Shown: positions 8,604-18,069 of the stretch, piece by piece
How the letters are laid out: the number at the start of each line of letters is the position of its first letter
Numbering within the stretch: the first letter of the stretch is position 1
DNA from: Natrialba asiatica DSM 12278
Lineage (GTDB): Archaea > Halobacteriota > Halobacteria > Halobacteriales > Natrialbaceae
Length of the DNA stretch: 64,000 bases
Direction of reading: 5' to 3'
Assembly: GCF_000337555.1 (NCBI RefSeq)
Contig: NZ_AOIO01000007.1
Coordinates: 146,293-210,292, forward strand
Translations under genes and position numbers: made by a program
The notes under the pieces: model-generated
Databases searched by the model: none
The model's input: only the letters and a program-made list of their open reading frames with translations
What the model was told of the DNA's origin: nothing

Positions 8604-11600
8604 TTACTTTTCGGTGCGGTCCTGGATCGCTTGCCCGCCGTCGCTGGCTGCGGGACCGCCTGACCGACTCGGGGCGTCGAAGGAGACGTCCGGACCGAGG
8701 TACTTCGTCCAGACGACGAGGAGGCTCGGGAGTACGAGCACGCTCGCGAGGAACGCGTAGATGATCGTCAGTCCGGTGATGATGCCGAACTGCTGAAGCG
8801 GTGGCAAGATGGCGAATGCGAGGACGCCGAAGCCGCCGACGGTCGTCGCCGCGCTGCCCAGCAGTGCGCCACCTGTTCCGGTGACCGTCCGGGACATCGC
8901 TTCCCAGACGGATCCGGTTCGTTTCAGTTCGAGGCTATACCGCTCGCTCATGTGGATACTGTAGGCGACGCCGAGCCCGACGGTGAGGCTCGTGATCATC
9001 CCCGTCATGACGTTGAACGGGATTCCGAGTAGGTACATCGTCCCGAGAATCCACGAGACGCTGAAGACGACCGGCAGCAGCGTTACCGCGCCGAGCGTTG
9101 CGCTTCCTTCCGTGATCCGGTAGGCGATCATCAGGAACGCGAAGACGGCGACGAGCGTGATCAGCAGGCTCTCGATAACCGTGTCCATCAACTGCCCCTG
9201 AACGATGTCGAACAGGATCGTCTGGCCGGTTGCCGTAGCCTCGACCCCGTTCCCGTCGATGCCGTCTGCGATGGATCGCATCTCGGTCGTAACGTCGCTC
9301 ATGGCCGCGGTCCCACTCGTCGAGACGACCATCCGAACGGCCTCGTAGTCGCCGTCATCGGTCTGATGGATGACGCCGGCCGCTTCGTCGGGAGCGACCT
9401 CGAACAGTTCATCGTACACTTGTTCGATGTTCCGGTCGGGGATCCCGTCGTCGTCACTATCGGCTGCGGCAACCGTTGCGTTGAACGATTCGTTCTCGGC
9501 GGCGACCTGCTGCATCGTCCCGAGGGGACTCTGAATGTTAGCCTCACCGCTCGAGAGGGTGACGGCAACATCGCTGTCAGCAGTCTCGTTCTCGGCGTCC
9601 GAGAGCTGCTGTAATGTCTCCGGATCGGTTACGTTCCCCTCGACGAGAATCTGCGCTTGCGAGTCCTCCCGAACGAAGTTCTCGTTGACGAACTCGAGAT
9701 TCTCCTTCATCGAGTACTCGCCGGGCTCGAGTGGTCCGGGAAGGTTGTTCGTCCACTCCGGTGGGTCCTCTGCGATGAAGTCCTCCTGATTGAAGCTGGT
9801 ATCGACCTGCGTCGCACCGTATGCACCGCCTGCACTCACGAGGACTGCGACCAGGATGATGACGATCGGTATCCGTCGTGCTGCCGTCGAACCGGTGGAC
9901 AGGACCTGGCTAAACCGGCCGCCACCCGTCCCGAACGCGCGCTTATTCCGATCGAACCCACGGTTTTCGAGGAACCCGTCGAGTTCAACTTTGAGTGCCG
10001 GAATCAAGACGCCGAAGACGAGCAAGGCGGCCGTGATACCGACTGCACTCACGATCCCGAAGTCCTGAATCGGCGGGACCGGACTCGTGAGATTCGAGAG
10101 GAAGCCGATCGCTGTTGTCGCGGTCACCAACACGAGTGCAATGCCGACGCCGGCCAGTGCCACTCGCATCGAGCCGCGGGCGTCATCGTCGCCGTACGCA
10201 CCACCGTTCTGACGCTGTTCGCGGTGGCGCATGAAGATGTGGATCGCGTAGTCTATCGAGAGCCCGATGAGCAGGACCGGCACGGCGATGAACATCTGGT
10301 TGAAGTCGATATCGGCCCAGCCCATGAAGCCGAACGTCCAGACGAGGACGACGGCGATGCCGAATAGCCCGAGGAGGATATCCAAGAGATCGCGGTAGGC
10401 GACGATCAGCGCGACGACGACGAACAGCAGGGCGAGCGGCCCGACGATCGCGAGGCTATCGCCCATCGAATTGTTGATCTCTTCGCCCATGATTCCGCCG
10501 CCGAAGACGATGACATCCGATGTGTCACCGTCGACGCCGTCGTTCGCCAGGGATTGCATCGCGAGTTGCGCGTCGACGAGTTCATCCGATGCCATCCCGC
10601 CTTGACCGCCACTCCCACCGTCGGTCTGGTGCGTAACCAACAGCATCGTCGCGTTCGAACTCGTCGAACCCGCGTCGTAGCTCGTCGGCATGAACGCCTG
10701 TCCGCTCATCTGTCCGGACGAGTTCTCGCCCAGTACGGTTTCGAGCGTCCGCTCGTACGCCGTGGCGTTCATCGCATCGATCGCGTCGATCTGTTCTTGC
10801 AGCGTGGGCGAGGTGGCGTTTTCCAGGGCTGCTTGTTGTGCCTCTAGTTGGCTGCCGAGTTCAGCCAGCCGATCGCTCTGTGCTGCAAGGTCCGTGCTGC
10901 GCTGTTCGAGATCCTCGTACTCGTCGGCGAGGACGCCCTGGGTGCCGCGCTGGTACGCCGTTTCGATCTGGGACTCGTTGTCGGCGGTCCGAAGGAGCTG
11001 TGCCGACTCGTTGAACGTTGCATACTGCGTCTCGTCGAGTTCAACCGACGAGTTTGCACGGACGGTTTCGAACTGTGCACGCGGCGATGTCGACTGGTCT
11101 GCACGAAGCGTATCGAGCGCCGCCCGGAGATCCTGTTGTGTCGCGTTTAGCTCGCTCTGTCGTTGTTCCAGCGCAGCGCGTTCCTCCTGAACGGTTGCGT
11201 TTAACTGCTCGAACTCCGCGGCCGTCGCCTCGAGCTCGCGCTGTTGGTCGCCGGTGATGGACGAGATTGCGACGAGATTCGCCGCGCCGACCGTCGGTTG
11301 CTCGTCGGCGAGTGTCCGATTGATCGTCTCGTTCTCCCGGAACGACTGTTGCAGTCGGAGCGTCTCGAGCAGCGACTCCTGAGTGAGCGTGTTTTCCCCT
11401 TTGACGATCACTTGCGCTGTCGTCGTATTGTTCGCTCCGGTCGAGAAGTTCTCCTCGATGTAGTTCAGTTTCTCCGATTCTGCAGTGTCACTCTGGAACT
11501 GATCGAGCGAGGAGGACTGATCGATCATTCCAGCACCAGCACCCGCGATGACCGTGAGTACGAGCATGAGGGCGATCACGGACCGACTGTGGCTCGTGAC

Positions 11601-11630
11601 CATCGCTGCGAAGCGCTCGAGCCAACTCAT
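8604..11630 (-). CDS. RND-superfamily exporter (MMPL type)
   Basis: A 1008-residue membrane transporter with the duplicated RND layout: one TM helix, a large outside loop, then five TM helices, repeated twice. The first loop holds Gln/Glu-rich coiled-coil sequence (about residues 130-280). Proton-relay type segments include LLIGLSIDYAIHIFMRHREQ in the first half and TVGLGVAYSIHMSERYSLEL in the second, typical of MMPL/HpnN-like exporters. Related proteins move lipids, drugs or membrane components out of the cell using the proton gradient. A TetR gene is divergent upstream with operator-like palindromes between them, so the exporter is probably derepressed by a ligand. Substrate unknown. Confidence 0.88.
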   Translation of the reverse strand: MSWLERFAAMVTSHSRSVIALMLVLTVIAGAGAGMIDQSSSLDQFQSDTAESEKLNYIEENFSTGANNTTTAQVIVKGENTLTQESLLETLRLQQSFRENETINRTLADEQPTVGAANLVAISSITGDQQRELEATAAEFEQLNATVQEERAALEQRQSELNATQQDLRAALDTLRADQSTSPRAQFETVRANSSVELDETQYATFNESAQLLRTADNESQIETAYQRGTQGVLADEYEDLEQRSTDLAAQSDRLAELGSQLEAQQAALENATSPTLQEQIDAIDAMNATAYERTLETVLGENSSGQMSGQAFMPTSYDAGSTSSNATMLLVTHQTDGGSGGQGGMASDELVDAQLAMQSLANDGVDGDTSDVIVFGGGIMGEEINNSMGDSLAIVGPLALLFVVVALIVAYRDLLDILLGLFGIAVVLVWTFGFMGWADIDFNQMFIAVPVLLIGLSIDYAIHIFMRHREQRQNGGAYGDDDARGSMRVALAGVGIALVLVTATTAIGFLSNLTSPVPPIQDFGIVSAVGITAALLVFGVLIPALKVELDGFLENRGFDRNKRAFGTGGGRFSQVLSTGSTAARRIPIVIILVAVLVSAGGAYGATQVDTSFNQEDFIAEDPPEWTNNLPGPLEPGEYSMKENLEFVNENFVREDSQAQILVEGNVTDPETLQQLSDAENETADSDVAVTLSSGEANIQSPLGTMQQVAAENESFNATVAAADSDDDGIPDRNIEQVYDELFEVAPDEAAGVIHQTDDGDYEAVRMVVSTSGTAAMSDVTTEMRSIADGIDGNGVEATATGQTILFDIVQGQLMDTVIESLLITLVAVFAFLMIAYRITEGSATLGAVTLLPVVFSVSWILGTMYLLGIPFNVMTGMITSLTVGLGVAYSIHMSERYSLELKRTGSVWEAMSRTVTGTGGALLGSAATTVGGFGVLAFAILPPLQQFGIITGLTIIYAFLASVLVLPSLLVVWTKYLGPDVSFDAPSRSGGPAASDGGQAIQDRTEK

Positions 11631-11852
11631 CTGCCGAATCGGCCTCCGTGCGCTCTTTCACTCCGCCCCCATTGTCGGTTCTGCACCAGCATCATTCTCC
11701 ATCACGCTGGCGAGATGCGACCGCGTACCGACGGTGCCTGAGAGCGGTTCGTGACGGGTTCGACGCTACTCTTTGCGCCGAATACGCAGCGTCCACGACG
11801 CTCCCCGTCGGGTTGCTCGTCTCGATCGCTACTCGCTGTTTCTCGCTCATCT

Positions 11853-11870
11853 ATTGACTGAATATTCAAT
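11853..11870. promoter_or_regulatory. Operator-like palindrome 1 between exporter and TetR gene
   Basis: ATTGACTGAATATTCAAT contains the perfect palindrome TGAATATTCA (11859-11868) and outer ATTGA/TCAAT arms. Its half-sites recur in the second palindrome at 11951-11968, as expected for a TetR dimer. Confidence 0.45.
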
Positions 11871-11950
11871 TAGCACTTATCAATCTTCCCACTTCAGATG
11901 AGCACAATACCGGTTACCGCGTCGGGCCGTTGCTGTATCGTCCTTATATA

Positions 11951-11968
11951 TGATTGACCATTCAATCA
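11951..11968. promoter_or_regulatory. Operator-like palindrome 2 next to a TATA box
   Basis: TGATTGACCATTCAATCA is a palindrome (TGATTGA/TCAATCA with a 4-base centre) placed directly after a CTTATATA box at about 11943-11950 and before ATTTATATG at 11970-11978. A regulator bound here would block promoter access in either direction. Confidence 0.5.
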
Positions 11969-12170
11969 ATATTTATATGTAGAGATACGATACACTATCT
12001 AAAATGGGTGCTATTACAGGAGTGGTTCGGAACCTGTGCAACTCGGAGGCTCCGGGCGAACGACTCTATTGGGACGGGTCTCTATCGACTATTCGTTCAG
12101 GAGATGATCGTATGGTGCTCCGACAGGATGAGACCGGTGACGGGTCGGATCACCGCGTTACCTGCCACCG

Positions 12171-12782
12171 ATGACGCAACTACCTTCGTTCCTTGACGAA
12201 CCTGACGATACTCGCGGGGCCATCATGAAGGCCACGTACGATGCCCTCTGTAAGCACGGCTACAGCGATCTCACAATCCAACGGATCGGAAACGAGTTCC
12301 CGAAGAGTAAATCACTGTTGTACCACCACTACGACAGCAAAGACGAACTGCTCCTCGACTTCCTCGAGTTCATGCTGGATGAACTCGAGGGACAGATGCC
12401 GGCATACCGAGACGGGAGTGCTGACGAACACATTGCAGATATTGTCGACCGAACGTTTGCGTTCGGGAATACCGAAAATAACCCTCATTTCACGCAGGCA
12501 CTCCTCGAACTCCGCACACAGGCCGCTCACGACGAAGACTATCGCGAGTATTTCACTCGAAGTGATCAATTCGTCCGAAAACACATCGCGCACACGATTC
12601 GCTCGGGTATCGAACAGGGTGTCTTCCAGGAGGTTGATCCGCAGGAAACAGCAGCACTCTTTCAGATCGTGTTCGTCGGCACAATGACACAGCGCGTAAC
12701 CAGCGATGACGACGACGTGTTGAGAGAGGGCCGCGCCATGTTCGATCAGTGTCTTCGGGCGCGTCTTCTCCGTCCGGAGTGA
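12171..12782 (+). CDS. TetR/AcrR-family transcriptional regulator
   Basis: A 203-residue repressor. The N-terminal domain shows the TetR helix-turn-helix pattern: GAIMKATYDALCKHGYSDLTIQRIGNEF then SKSLLYHHYDSKDELLLDFL. The C-terminal helical domain (about 80-200) would bind a small ligand. It is divergent from the RND exporter gene with about 540 bases between, which hold two palindromes with shared half-sites. By family analogy it represses the exporter and itself until a toxic or lipid-like ligand binds. Confidence 0.9.
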   Translation: MTQLPSFLDEPDDTRGAIMKATYDALCKHGYSDLTIQRIGNEFPKSKSLLYHHYDSKDELLLDFLEFMLDELEGQMPAYRDGSADEHIADIVDRTFAFGNTENNPHFTQALLELRTQAAHDEDYREYFTRSDQFVRKHIAHTIRSGIEQGVFQEVDPQETAALFQIVFVGTMTQRVTSDDDDVLREGRAMFDQCLRARLLRPE

Positions 12783-12854
12783 CGAGCGGATCGGATCGCC
12801 AGTGACCGCCAGCACCTGTGTTCGTCGAACGCGTCTCAGGTGCGGGTGTAGCGA

Positions 12855-14087
12855 CTAACTCGGCTCTTCAGCGTCAACATAGACGAGTTCGTCAGCGCTC
12901 TCGAGCAGCCGCACTCCCCAGGTGACGGTGATCGGGACCAACGCGGTCGTGAAGATTGCGATAAAGACCAGGATCGAGAACAACTGCGAATCGATGACGC
13001 CGGCCGAAAGTGCGACTGACGCGATGATGATCTCGACGGTTCCGCGGCCGTTCATCCCGAATCCGACGACGAGCCCTTCTCGCGAGGTGAGCATTGTTGG
13101 CAGTGCAAAGAGCCACGACCCGATTATTTTGCCGATGAATGCGATGGCAACGAGGACGACGAGAATCCCGAACGACTCGAAGAAGACGTCGAAGGTGATA
13201 TCGAACCCGACGATCACGAAAAACACCGGGGCGAAAAAACCCATCGCGAGATCGTAGATGACCGTATGTATGTGCTCGTACAGAGACGGCTCGACATCCG
13301 ATTGCCGGAGGAACATGCCGGCGACAAACCCGCCGATAATCATGTGGAGATCCGCGAGAGTCGCTAATTGAGCGAACAGGAGAGAGACGAGTAGTGCGAA
13401 CATGAAGGCGGTCGTTTTATCGACGAACCCGTACCGTTCGCGGCGGTTCTCGATGTACGCCCAGGCGAGCGGGAGGAACCGATAGCCCAGGACGATCGTA
13501 ATCACGAAAAAGCCCAGCGCTTTCGCCACTATCACACCGATTTCCAGCAGGTTGAGTGCGCCTGCCGTGACGTAGCTATCGACGGCGGCAAAGGCGATTA
13601 GGACGCCGACATCGGAGGCGAGTGCGCCCCCGAGTAGTACGTTCGCGATACGGGTATCGAGTAGCTCGAGATCGGCGAGAATTCGGGATTTCGTTGCGAG
13701 CGAGGTTGCAGCCATCGCAAGGCCCAGGAAGAGTGCTGCTCCGGTCGATACTCCAAGCCAGACGCCCGCGCCGTATCCGAATCCGAACGGGATCACGAAC
13801 GCACCGAACGCGATCAACAGTGATTGTGGCCCCAGCCTGAACAACTCCCGAAGATCGACCTCCATCCCGACGTACACCATCAGGAGAAACACGCCGAGTT
13901 CAGCGAGGACATCCAGGAGGTTCGATGGGTGTAACAGCCCGAGAAGCGGCGGGCCGAAGACGATTCCGGCGAACAACTCGCCCATCATCGTCGGGTAGCC
14001 GATTCGTTCGGCTACCCCACCAAAGATCCAGGCGACTGTAAGCACGAGCAAGAGCCCGAGAACATCGATGCTAACGGTTTCGACCAT
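12855..14087 (-). CDS. Cation:proton antiporter, CPA2 (KefB/NapA-like) membrane domain
   Basis: A 410-residue antiporter with about 12 hydrophobic helices and no cytoplasmic TrkA domain. Family marks are GYPTMMGELFAGIVFGPPLLG near the N-terminus, the ATSLATKSRILADLELL and GGALASDVGVLIAF stretch in the exchange core, and GFGMNGRGTVEIIIASVAL near the C-terminus. It exchanges Na+ or K+ for protons at the cell membrane, which suits a high-salt life. Its start codon overlaps the stop of a 73-codon upstream frame (TAATG), suggesting translational coupling. Confidence 0.9.
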   Translation of the reverse strand: MVETVSIDVLGLLLVLTVAWIFGGVAERIGYPTMMGELFAGIVFGPPLLGLLHPSNLLDVLAELGVFLLMVYVGMEVDLRELFRLGPQSLLIAFGAFVIPFGFGYGAGVWLGVSTGAALFLGLAMAATSLATKSRILADLELLDTRIANVLLGGALASDVGVLIAFAAVDSYVTAGALNLLEIGVIVAKALGFFVITIVLGYRFLPLAWAYIENRRERYGFVDKTTAFMFALLVSLLFAQLATLADLHMIIGGFVAGMFLRQSDVEPSLYEHIHTVIYDLAMGFFAPVFFVIVGFDITFDVFFESFGILVVLVAIAFIGKIIGSWLFALPTMLTSREGLVVGFGMNGRGTVEIIIASVALSAGVIDSQLFSILVFIAIFTTALVPITVTWGVRLLESADELVYVDAEEPS

Positions 14088-14308
14088 TATCCGCCTCTCC
14101 GTTCGATCGACTGTGAAGTCCGTGATCGATACCGTCCGGGAGCGTCAGTCATATCCAACCCATTGCTTTCGAACACTTCAGGTCTTTCTCCCGACATCAC
14201 AGCAACTCTTGTTTCCGTCGAAGTTTCGACGGTGAACTCGAGTACGTTGCTTCGGCTAGCTGGGTCGGTACGGATACGCTCTGCTGCTACTTTAGCCGCT
14301 GGGCGCAT
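14087..14308 (-). CDS. Small hypothetical protein coupled to the antiporter
   Basis: A 73-residue soluble frame (MRPAAKVAAERIRTDPASRS then NVLEFTVETSTETRVAVMSG). Its TAA stop shares a base with the antiporter ATG (TAATG), a common sign of translational coupling. The composition is less acidic than its neighbours and no motif is recognised, so it may be a short leader-type protein or a chance frame. Confidence 0.35.
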   Translation of the reverse strand: MRPAAKVAAERIRTDPASRSNVLEFTVETSTETRVAVMSGERPEVFESNGLDMTDAPGRYRSRTSQSIERRGG

Positions 14309-14349
14309 TCAGGCCGTTCCTTTAGGCATCCACCTTGGATAGAATACCT

Positions 14350-14619
14350 ATGGCATCCGTACCGGACATCGAGATGGTGGACACGGAAGACGAATACATT
14401 CACGTCCGCTTTCGCGACCCTGATCGATACGACGAGATCCGAACACCCGACTGGGCGGATAATCCAGCAGAATCCGTTTCCGAGGGAAGTGAGGTCCGAA
14501 CCGGGAAAATCGACGGAGAGGACGAGTGGGAAGTCACGAGCGTCCTAATCAAGAAGTCCGTTGGCGAGGAGAAAGCCAAAGAGCAGGCGCGTGAAATCGT
14601 CGAAAAGATAGAGTCGTGA
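14350..14619 (+). CDS. Small acidic conserved hypothetical protein (89 aa)
   Basis: A strongly acidic, soluble 89-residue protein (VPDIEMVDTEDEYIHVRFRD then DEIRTPDWADNPAESVSEGS), ending in a charged helix rich in Lys and Glu. ATG at 14350 is preferred over the in-frame TTG at 14335. Natural haloarchaeal composition and its isolated position make it a likely real gene; I recall similar proteins across haloarchaea without a function. Confidence 0.65.
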   Translation: MASVPDIEMVDTEDEYIHVRFRDPDRYDEIRTPDWADNPAESVSEGSEVRTGKIDGEDEWEVTSVLIKKSVGEEKAKEQAREIVEKIES

Positions 14620-14774
14620 ACGCTACTGTTTGCCGTATTTACGGAGGCGTCGAACTGCAGTTATGCCGGGAATCAGTACAACAGACCGTCTGAGACGGTG
14701 CAGGTCGGACGGACGACTTGGAGAGTGACTCCAAAATATCCGTCCAAAGTTGACGATGTGAGAATTTCGCTGCG

Positions 14775-16370
14775 TCAGTGGTCGCCCTCGTGAGGATTGA
14801 GTTCCGTCCCGTAGTTTTCGACATGGTCGGTGTAGTCGATGAAGCGCGGTGCGTCCGGGTCGAACGGCCGTTCCAGCGCCTCAAACGCCTTCTTTTTGTC
14901 CCACGACTGGAGTCCGCCGACTGCTGAGCGGTCTTCGAGGTCGTGGTAGTCGAGGTCGGGCTCTGCGTGCTTCCACGCGTCGAGACCGTGCTCGGTGCGG
15001 ACGATGACGCTCGAATACTCGTCCGCACTCCCGACCGAGCCGATCGTCACATCGGCGGCGTACCCGGTGAAGTCCGCACATTCGTCGCACCCCTTCAGCG
15101 CAGCCCCGTGGAAGTTCTCGATGTCCTCCGCGAGGAGACGCTCGCCGTCCTCGTCGTAGACGTACATGTTTCCGTCGAGCACGTCGAGTTTGCCGATTTC
15201 GTCGGGACTGATGTCGCGTTTTGCTTCTAATTGCTCGCCGATGAGTTTCTGGTAGTTGAAGTTCTTCGTACACATCAGGGCGATCGTGTACTCGACGTCG
15301 CGCACGCCCGCGTTCTGGGACTGATACTCCCACTCGAAGTCCTGGAGAGCACGCACGCCCTCGATTTCACACGGCGTCCCCACGAGCGCGAGCGAGAGAT
15401 CCTCGTGATCCTTGTCCGGGAGTTTGTGCTCCCACTGGGCGAGGTCCAAGTTTCCGAGCGCCATCGTCTGGTTGTAGAAACTTCCCGCGTTGTCGGTGAC
15501 TTCCTCGGGGGTGGTGGCGAGGAAACTCTCCGCCTTCCAGGCCTCCTCGTCGCTCTCGGTGGCGATGAGCGCGCCGTCGATCTCGCCGGCTTCGAGCAGG
15601 TGAATCAGCAGCGAGGAAACCACGCCGCCGTCCTGTGCGCCCTCGCGCCAGTTCGCTTCGACACGCGCGGAAAACTCCGTGATCGGGTCGCCAGCGCCCG
15701 AGACGTTGTCCTCCCCGCCGGTGATCTTCCACTGGCGCTCGTAGCGCAGCCCGCCGCGCGGACAGAAGTCCCAGCAGAGCGAACAGCCGGTGCACATCTT
15801 GACGAGTTCCGGCAGGCCGTCGTCGCCGATACCGATGGAATCGGAGGGACACGCGGCGACGCAGGTGCCACACTGGATGCACCGGCCCTCGTCGATGACT
15901 GCCGTATCGAGTTCCATGAACCACGTCTTGTCGTCGGGCGTCTCGATGTCGTTCATCTCCGAACGGATCGAATACGCCGGTGTATCGACGGCTACCCCGT
16001 CGGGCACGTTGACGCGCTCGTCCGGCGAATCCCCGTGTTCCACGTCTTGACTCACGCCGTCGGCGGGTCGAGTGAACTCGATATCGCCGAGGCTGCCGTT
16101 CTCGTCGACGTTCGCCGCCGATGCACCACCGTCAGCGATGGCCCATTGGCCACTCGCCATGCCGTCCGACCCGTGCGCACCGCAGGTACACTGCCCGTCG
16201 GTGCAGCGTCCGTCACCGTCTGTGGCATCGGCCTCGTTCGTGGTGCGCCCGGTCCGTCGGCTCGTGTGGTGGTTACCGCTCCCGTTGACCGGCGGAACGT
16301 TCGTGCCATCGTCGCTCACGTCGGGGACTCCCGGCAGCGACCGGTCGCTCTCGTGCTCTCGCTCAGTCAT
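14775..16370 (-). CDS. FrhB-like F420 hydrogenase/dehydrogenase beta-subunit protein with two [4Fe-4S] clusters
   Basis: A 531-residue iron-sulfur flavoprotein. Residues 1-150 are a disordered, acidic, Cys-bearing extension (CTDGQCTCG at 56-63). Residues 164-174 and 193-203 hold two classic CxxCxxCxxxC motifs for [4Fe-4S] clusters. The rest is the FrhB N and C domains (LALVGTPCEIEGVRALQ, LMCTKNFNY, GCDECADFTGYAADVTIGSV), which in relatives bind FAD and oxidise coenzyme F420H2. The start ATG at 16370 overlaps the nirA stop by eight bases, so earlier in-frame codons inside nirA were rejected. Coupling to nitrite reductase suggests it feeds electrons from F420H2 to the ferredoxin-type enzyme; this is inference. 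Confidence 0.85.
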   Translation of the reverse strand: MTEREHESDRSLPGVPDVSDDGTNVPPVNGSGNHHTSRRTGRTTNEADATDGDGRCTDGQCTCGAHGSDGMASGQWAIADGGASAANVDENGSLGDIEFTRPADGVSQDVEHGDSPDERVNVPDGVAVDTPAYSIRSEMNDIETPDDKTWFMELDTAVIDEGRCIQCGTCVAACPSDSIGIGDDGLPELVKMCTGCSLCWDFCPRGGLRYERQWKITGGEDNVSGAGDPITEFSARVEANWREGAQDGGVVSSLLIHLLEAGEIDGALIATESDEEAWKAESFLATTPEEVTDNAGSFYNQTMALGNLDLAQWEHKLPDKDHEDLSLALVGTPCEIEGVRALQDFEWEYQSQNAGVRDVEYTIALMCTKNFNYQKLIGEQLEAKRDISPDEIGKLDVLDGNMYVYDEDGERLLAEDIENFHGAALKGCDECADFTGYAADVTIGSVGSADEYSSVIVRTEHGLDAWKHAEPDLDYHDLEDRSAVGGLQSWDKKKAFEALERPFDPDAPRFIDYTDHVENYGTELNPHEGDH

Positions 16371-18069
16371 TGGCAGCGACACCTCCGGAAACGTTCGCAT
16401 CAGCCCGTCGCATGACCGTCTGAAGCCGGTCGTTGTCGACACGTCGACACCACTCGTAGAAGCGCTCGCCGTCGCGGCGTTCGTCGGCGTAGGTCGCGAA
16501 CAATCGCTCGAGAGCCGGAATGACGGCGTCGGCTGGGACGGCAGTCTCGACCCAGTCGATGAACTCGTTGTCGACGCCCAGCGACCCGCCGAGCCCGACG
16601 TCCATGCCCTCGACGATGGTGTCACCTTCCTCGTTGGCGCTGTTCTCGTCGTCGCCAACCTGAACGGTCTCACCGCGGAACCCGATATCGGCAATCTGGG
16701 GCTGGGCGCACGAGGCCGAACAGCCCGACATGTGCATCCGCACCACGTCGAGGTCGTCGGGGGTGTCGATGCGGTTGTCGAGTTCACGTGCCCACGTCTT
16801 GACGCGCTTTTTCGTCTCGATGATCCCGTAGTTGCAGAACTCGCTGCCGGTGCAGCCCACCGCGCCGCGTGAGAACGGTCCGGGGTCGGGCTGGTAATCC
16901 GCGGCGAACGGCTCGGCGAGCAGGTCGTCGACGTTCTCTTCGGGCACGTGGGTGATGAGGAAGTTCTGATCGGTCGCGAGGCGAATCGTGGTGTCGTCCG
17001 TGCCGTACTTGTTGGCTGCGCGGGCAGCCTCGACCAACTCGTCGCCCCCCATCCGGCCCGCGACGACGTTGAATCCCACATAGCGGAGGTCGTCATCGCG
17101 CTGCTCGTGGACACCGACGTGGTCGCCGGTGTACCCGTCGGTGAGATCCTCGCCACGCGACCGGAGGGGCACGGTAGCGCGGTCCCGAATCGCGCGCTCG
17201 AAGTTTTCGGGACCCATCTCCTCCACGAGGTAGCGCATCCGGCAGACGCCGCGGTTGTGCCGGTCGCCGACCTCCTTGAACACCTGGGCGACGGCGCGAC
17301 AGAACTCGACTGCGTCTTCCGGACGGACGAACACGTCGAGGGGAGAGGCCATCCGAGGCCCGTCCGAGAGCCCGCCGCCGACGCGAGCGTGGAAGCCGTA
17401 GTAGGGCTCGCCGTCGAGTTCTTTTCTGGCGGGGGTGAGACCCACGTCGTTGATCTGGGACTGGGCGCAATCCTCCCGACACCCCGTGATCGTTATCTTG
17501 AATTTCCGCGGGAGGTTCGCGTACTCCCGGTTTTCGGTGAAGAACTCGGACACCGCATCGATAACCGGTTGCGCGTCGAAGACCTCGTGGTGGTCGAGAC
17601 CCGCCGCTGGACATCCCAGGACGTTGCGCGCGGAATCGCCGCACCCCTGAATCGTCGTCAGTCCGACGTCATCGTACTTCTCCCAGATTGCGGGCATATC
17701 CTCGAGTTCTATCCAGTGCATCTGGAAGTCTTGTCGCGTGGTGATGTCCACGAACGCGTCGCCCCAGCGGTCATTCTGCTGTGCGCCGCCGTACTCCTCG
17801 GGTGCGGTGGCGTATTCGTCAACAACGTTGCCCACGACCGCAGCTTGCTCGGGCCGCAACGCTCCTCCGGGGACCTTCGTGCGGACCATGAAATAGCCGC
17901 GTTGCTTGCCGTGGCTGTACATCCCGGCCCACTTGAGGCGCTCCCACTCGCCGTCGCCGGCGCGGTCTTCGATCTCGTCGAACGAGAGGCCCTCGTTCGC
18001 GTACTCCTTGACGTCCTCGATAACGTCGAGCGGGTGTTTTTCTTGTTTCCAGCGTTCGACTGTATTCAT
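16363..18069 (-). CDS. nirA: Ferredoxin-type nitrite (or sulfite) reductase, sirohaem-containing
   Basis: A 568-residue sirohaem [4Fe-4S] reductase with the duplicated NIR_SIR ferredoxin-like and catalytic domains. The cofactor cysteines are Cys406 and Cys412 in CTGSEFC and Cys450 and Cys454 in GCSASC; another conserved Cys cluster (GCREDCAQSQ) is in the first half. It makes six-electron reduction of nitrite to ammonia, or sulfite to sulfide, in the cytoplasm. Haloarchaeal homologues act in assimilatory nitrate reduction (Haloferax mediterranei NasD), which favours nitrite. It is the first gene of an overlapping pair with an FrhB-like protein. No nitrate reductase gene is in the window. Confidence 0.88.
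   Translation of the reverse strand: MNTVERWKQEKHPLDVIEDVKEYANEGLSFDEIEDRAGDGEWERLKWAGMYSHGKQRGYFMVRTKVPGGALRPEQAAVVGNVVDEYATAPEEYGGAQQNDRWGDAFVDITTRQDFQMHWIELEDMPAIWEKYDDVGLTTIQGCGDSARNVLGCPAAGLDHHEVFDAQPVIDAVSEFFTENREYANLPRKFKITITGCREDCAQSQINDVGLTPARKELDGEPYYGFHARVGGGLSDGPRMASPLDVFVRPEDAVEFCRAVAQVFKEVGDRHNRGVCRMRYLVEEMGPENFERAIRDRATVPLRSRGEDLTDGYTGDHVGVHEQRDDDLRYVGFNVVAGRMGGDELVEAARAANKYGTDDTTIRLATDQNFLITHVPEENVDDLLAEPFAADYQPDPGPFSRGAVGCTGSEFCNYGIIETKKRVKTWARELDNRIDTPDDLDVVRMHMSGCSASCAQPQIADIGFRGETVQVGDDENSANEEGDTIVEGMDVGLGGSLGVDNEFIDWVETAVPADAVIPALERLFATYADERRDGERFYEWCRRVDNDRLQTVMRRADANVSGGVAAND

Noticed and set aside
15231-16415. Long forward frames opposite the FrhB-like and nirA genes (also at 16948-18159 and 19957-21600)
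   Set aside because: High-GC antisense shadows; no domain resemblance, while the opposite strand has intact motifs.
16371-17156. Long reverse frame extending the FrhB-like gene far upstream
   Set aside because: The extension lies entirely within nirA in another frame and is Ser/Thr/Arg-rich; the ATG at 16370 overlapping the nirA stop is the natural start.
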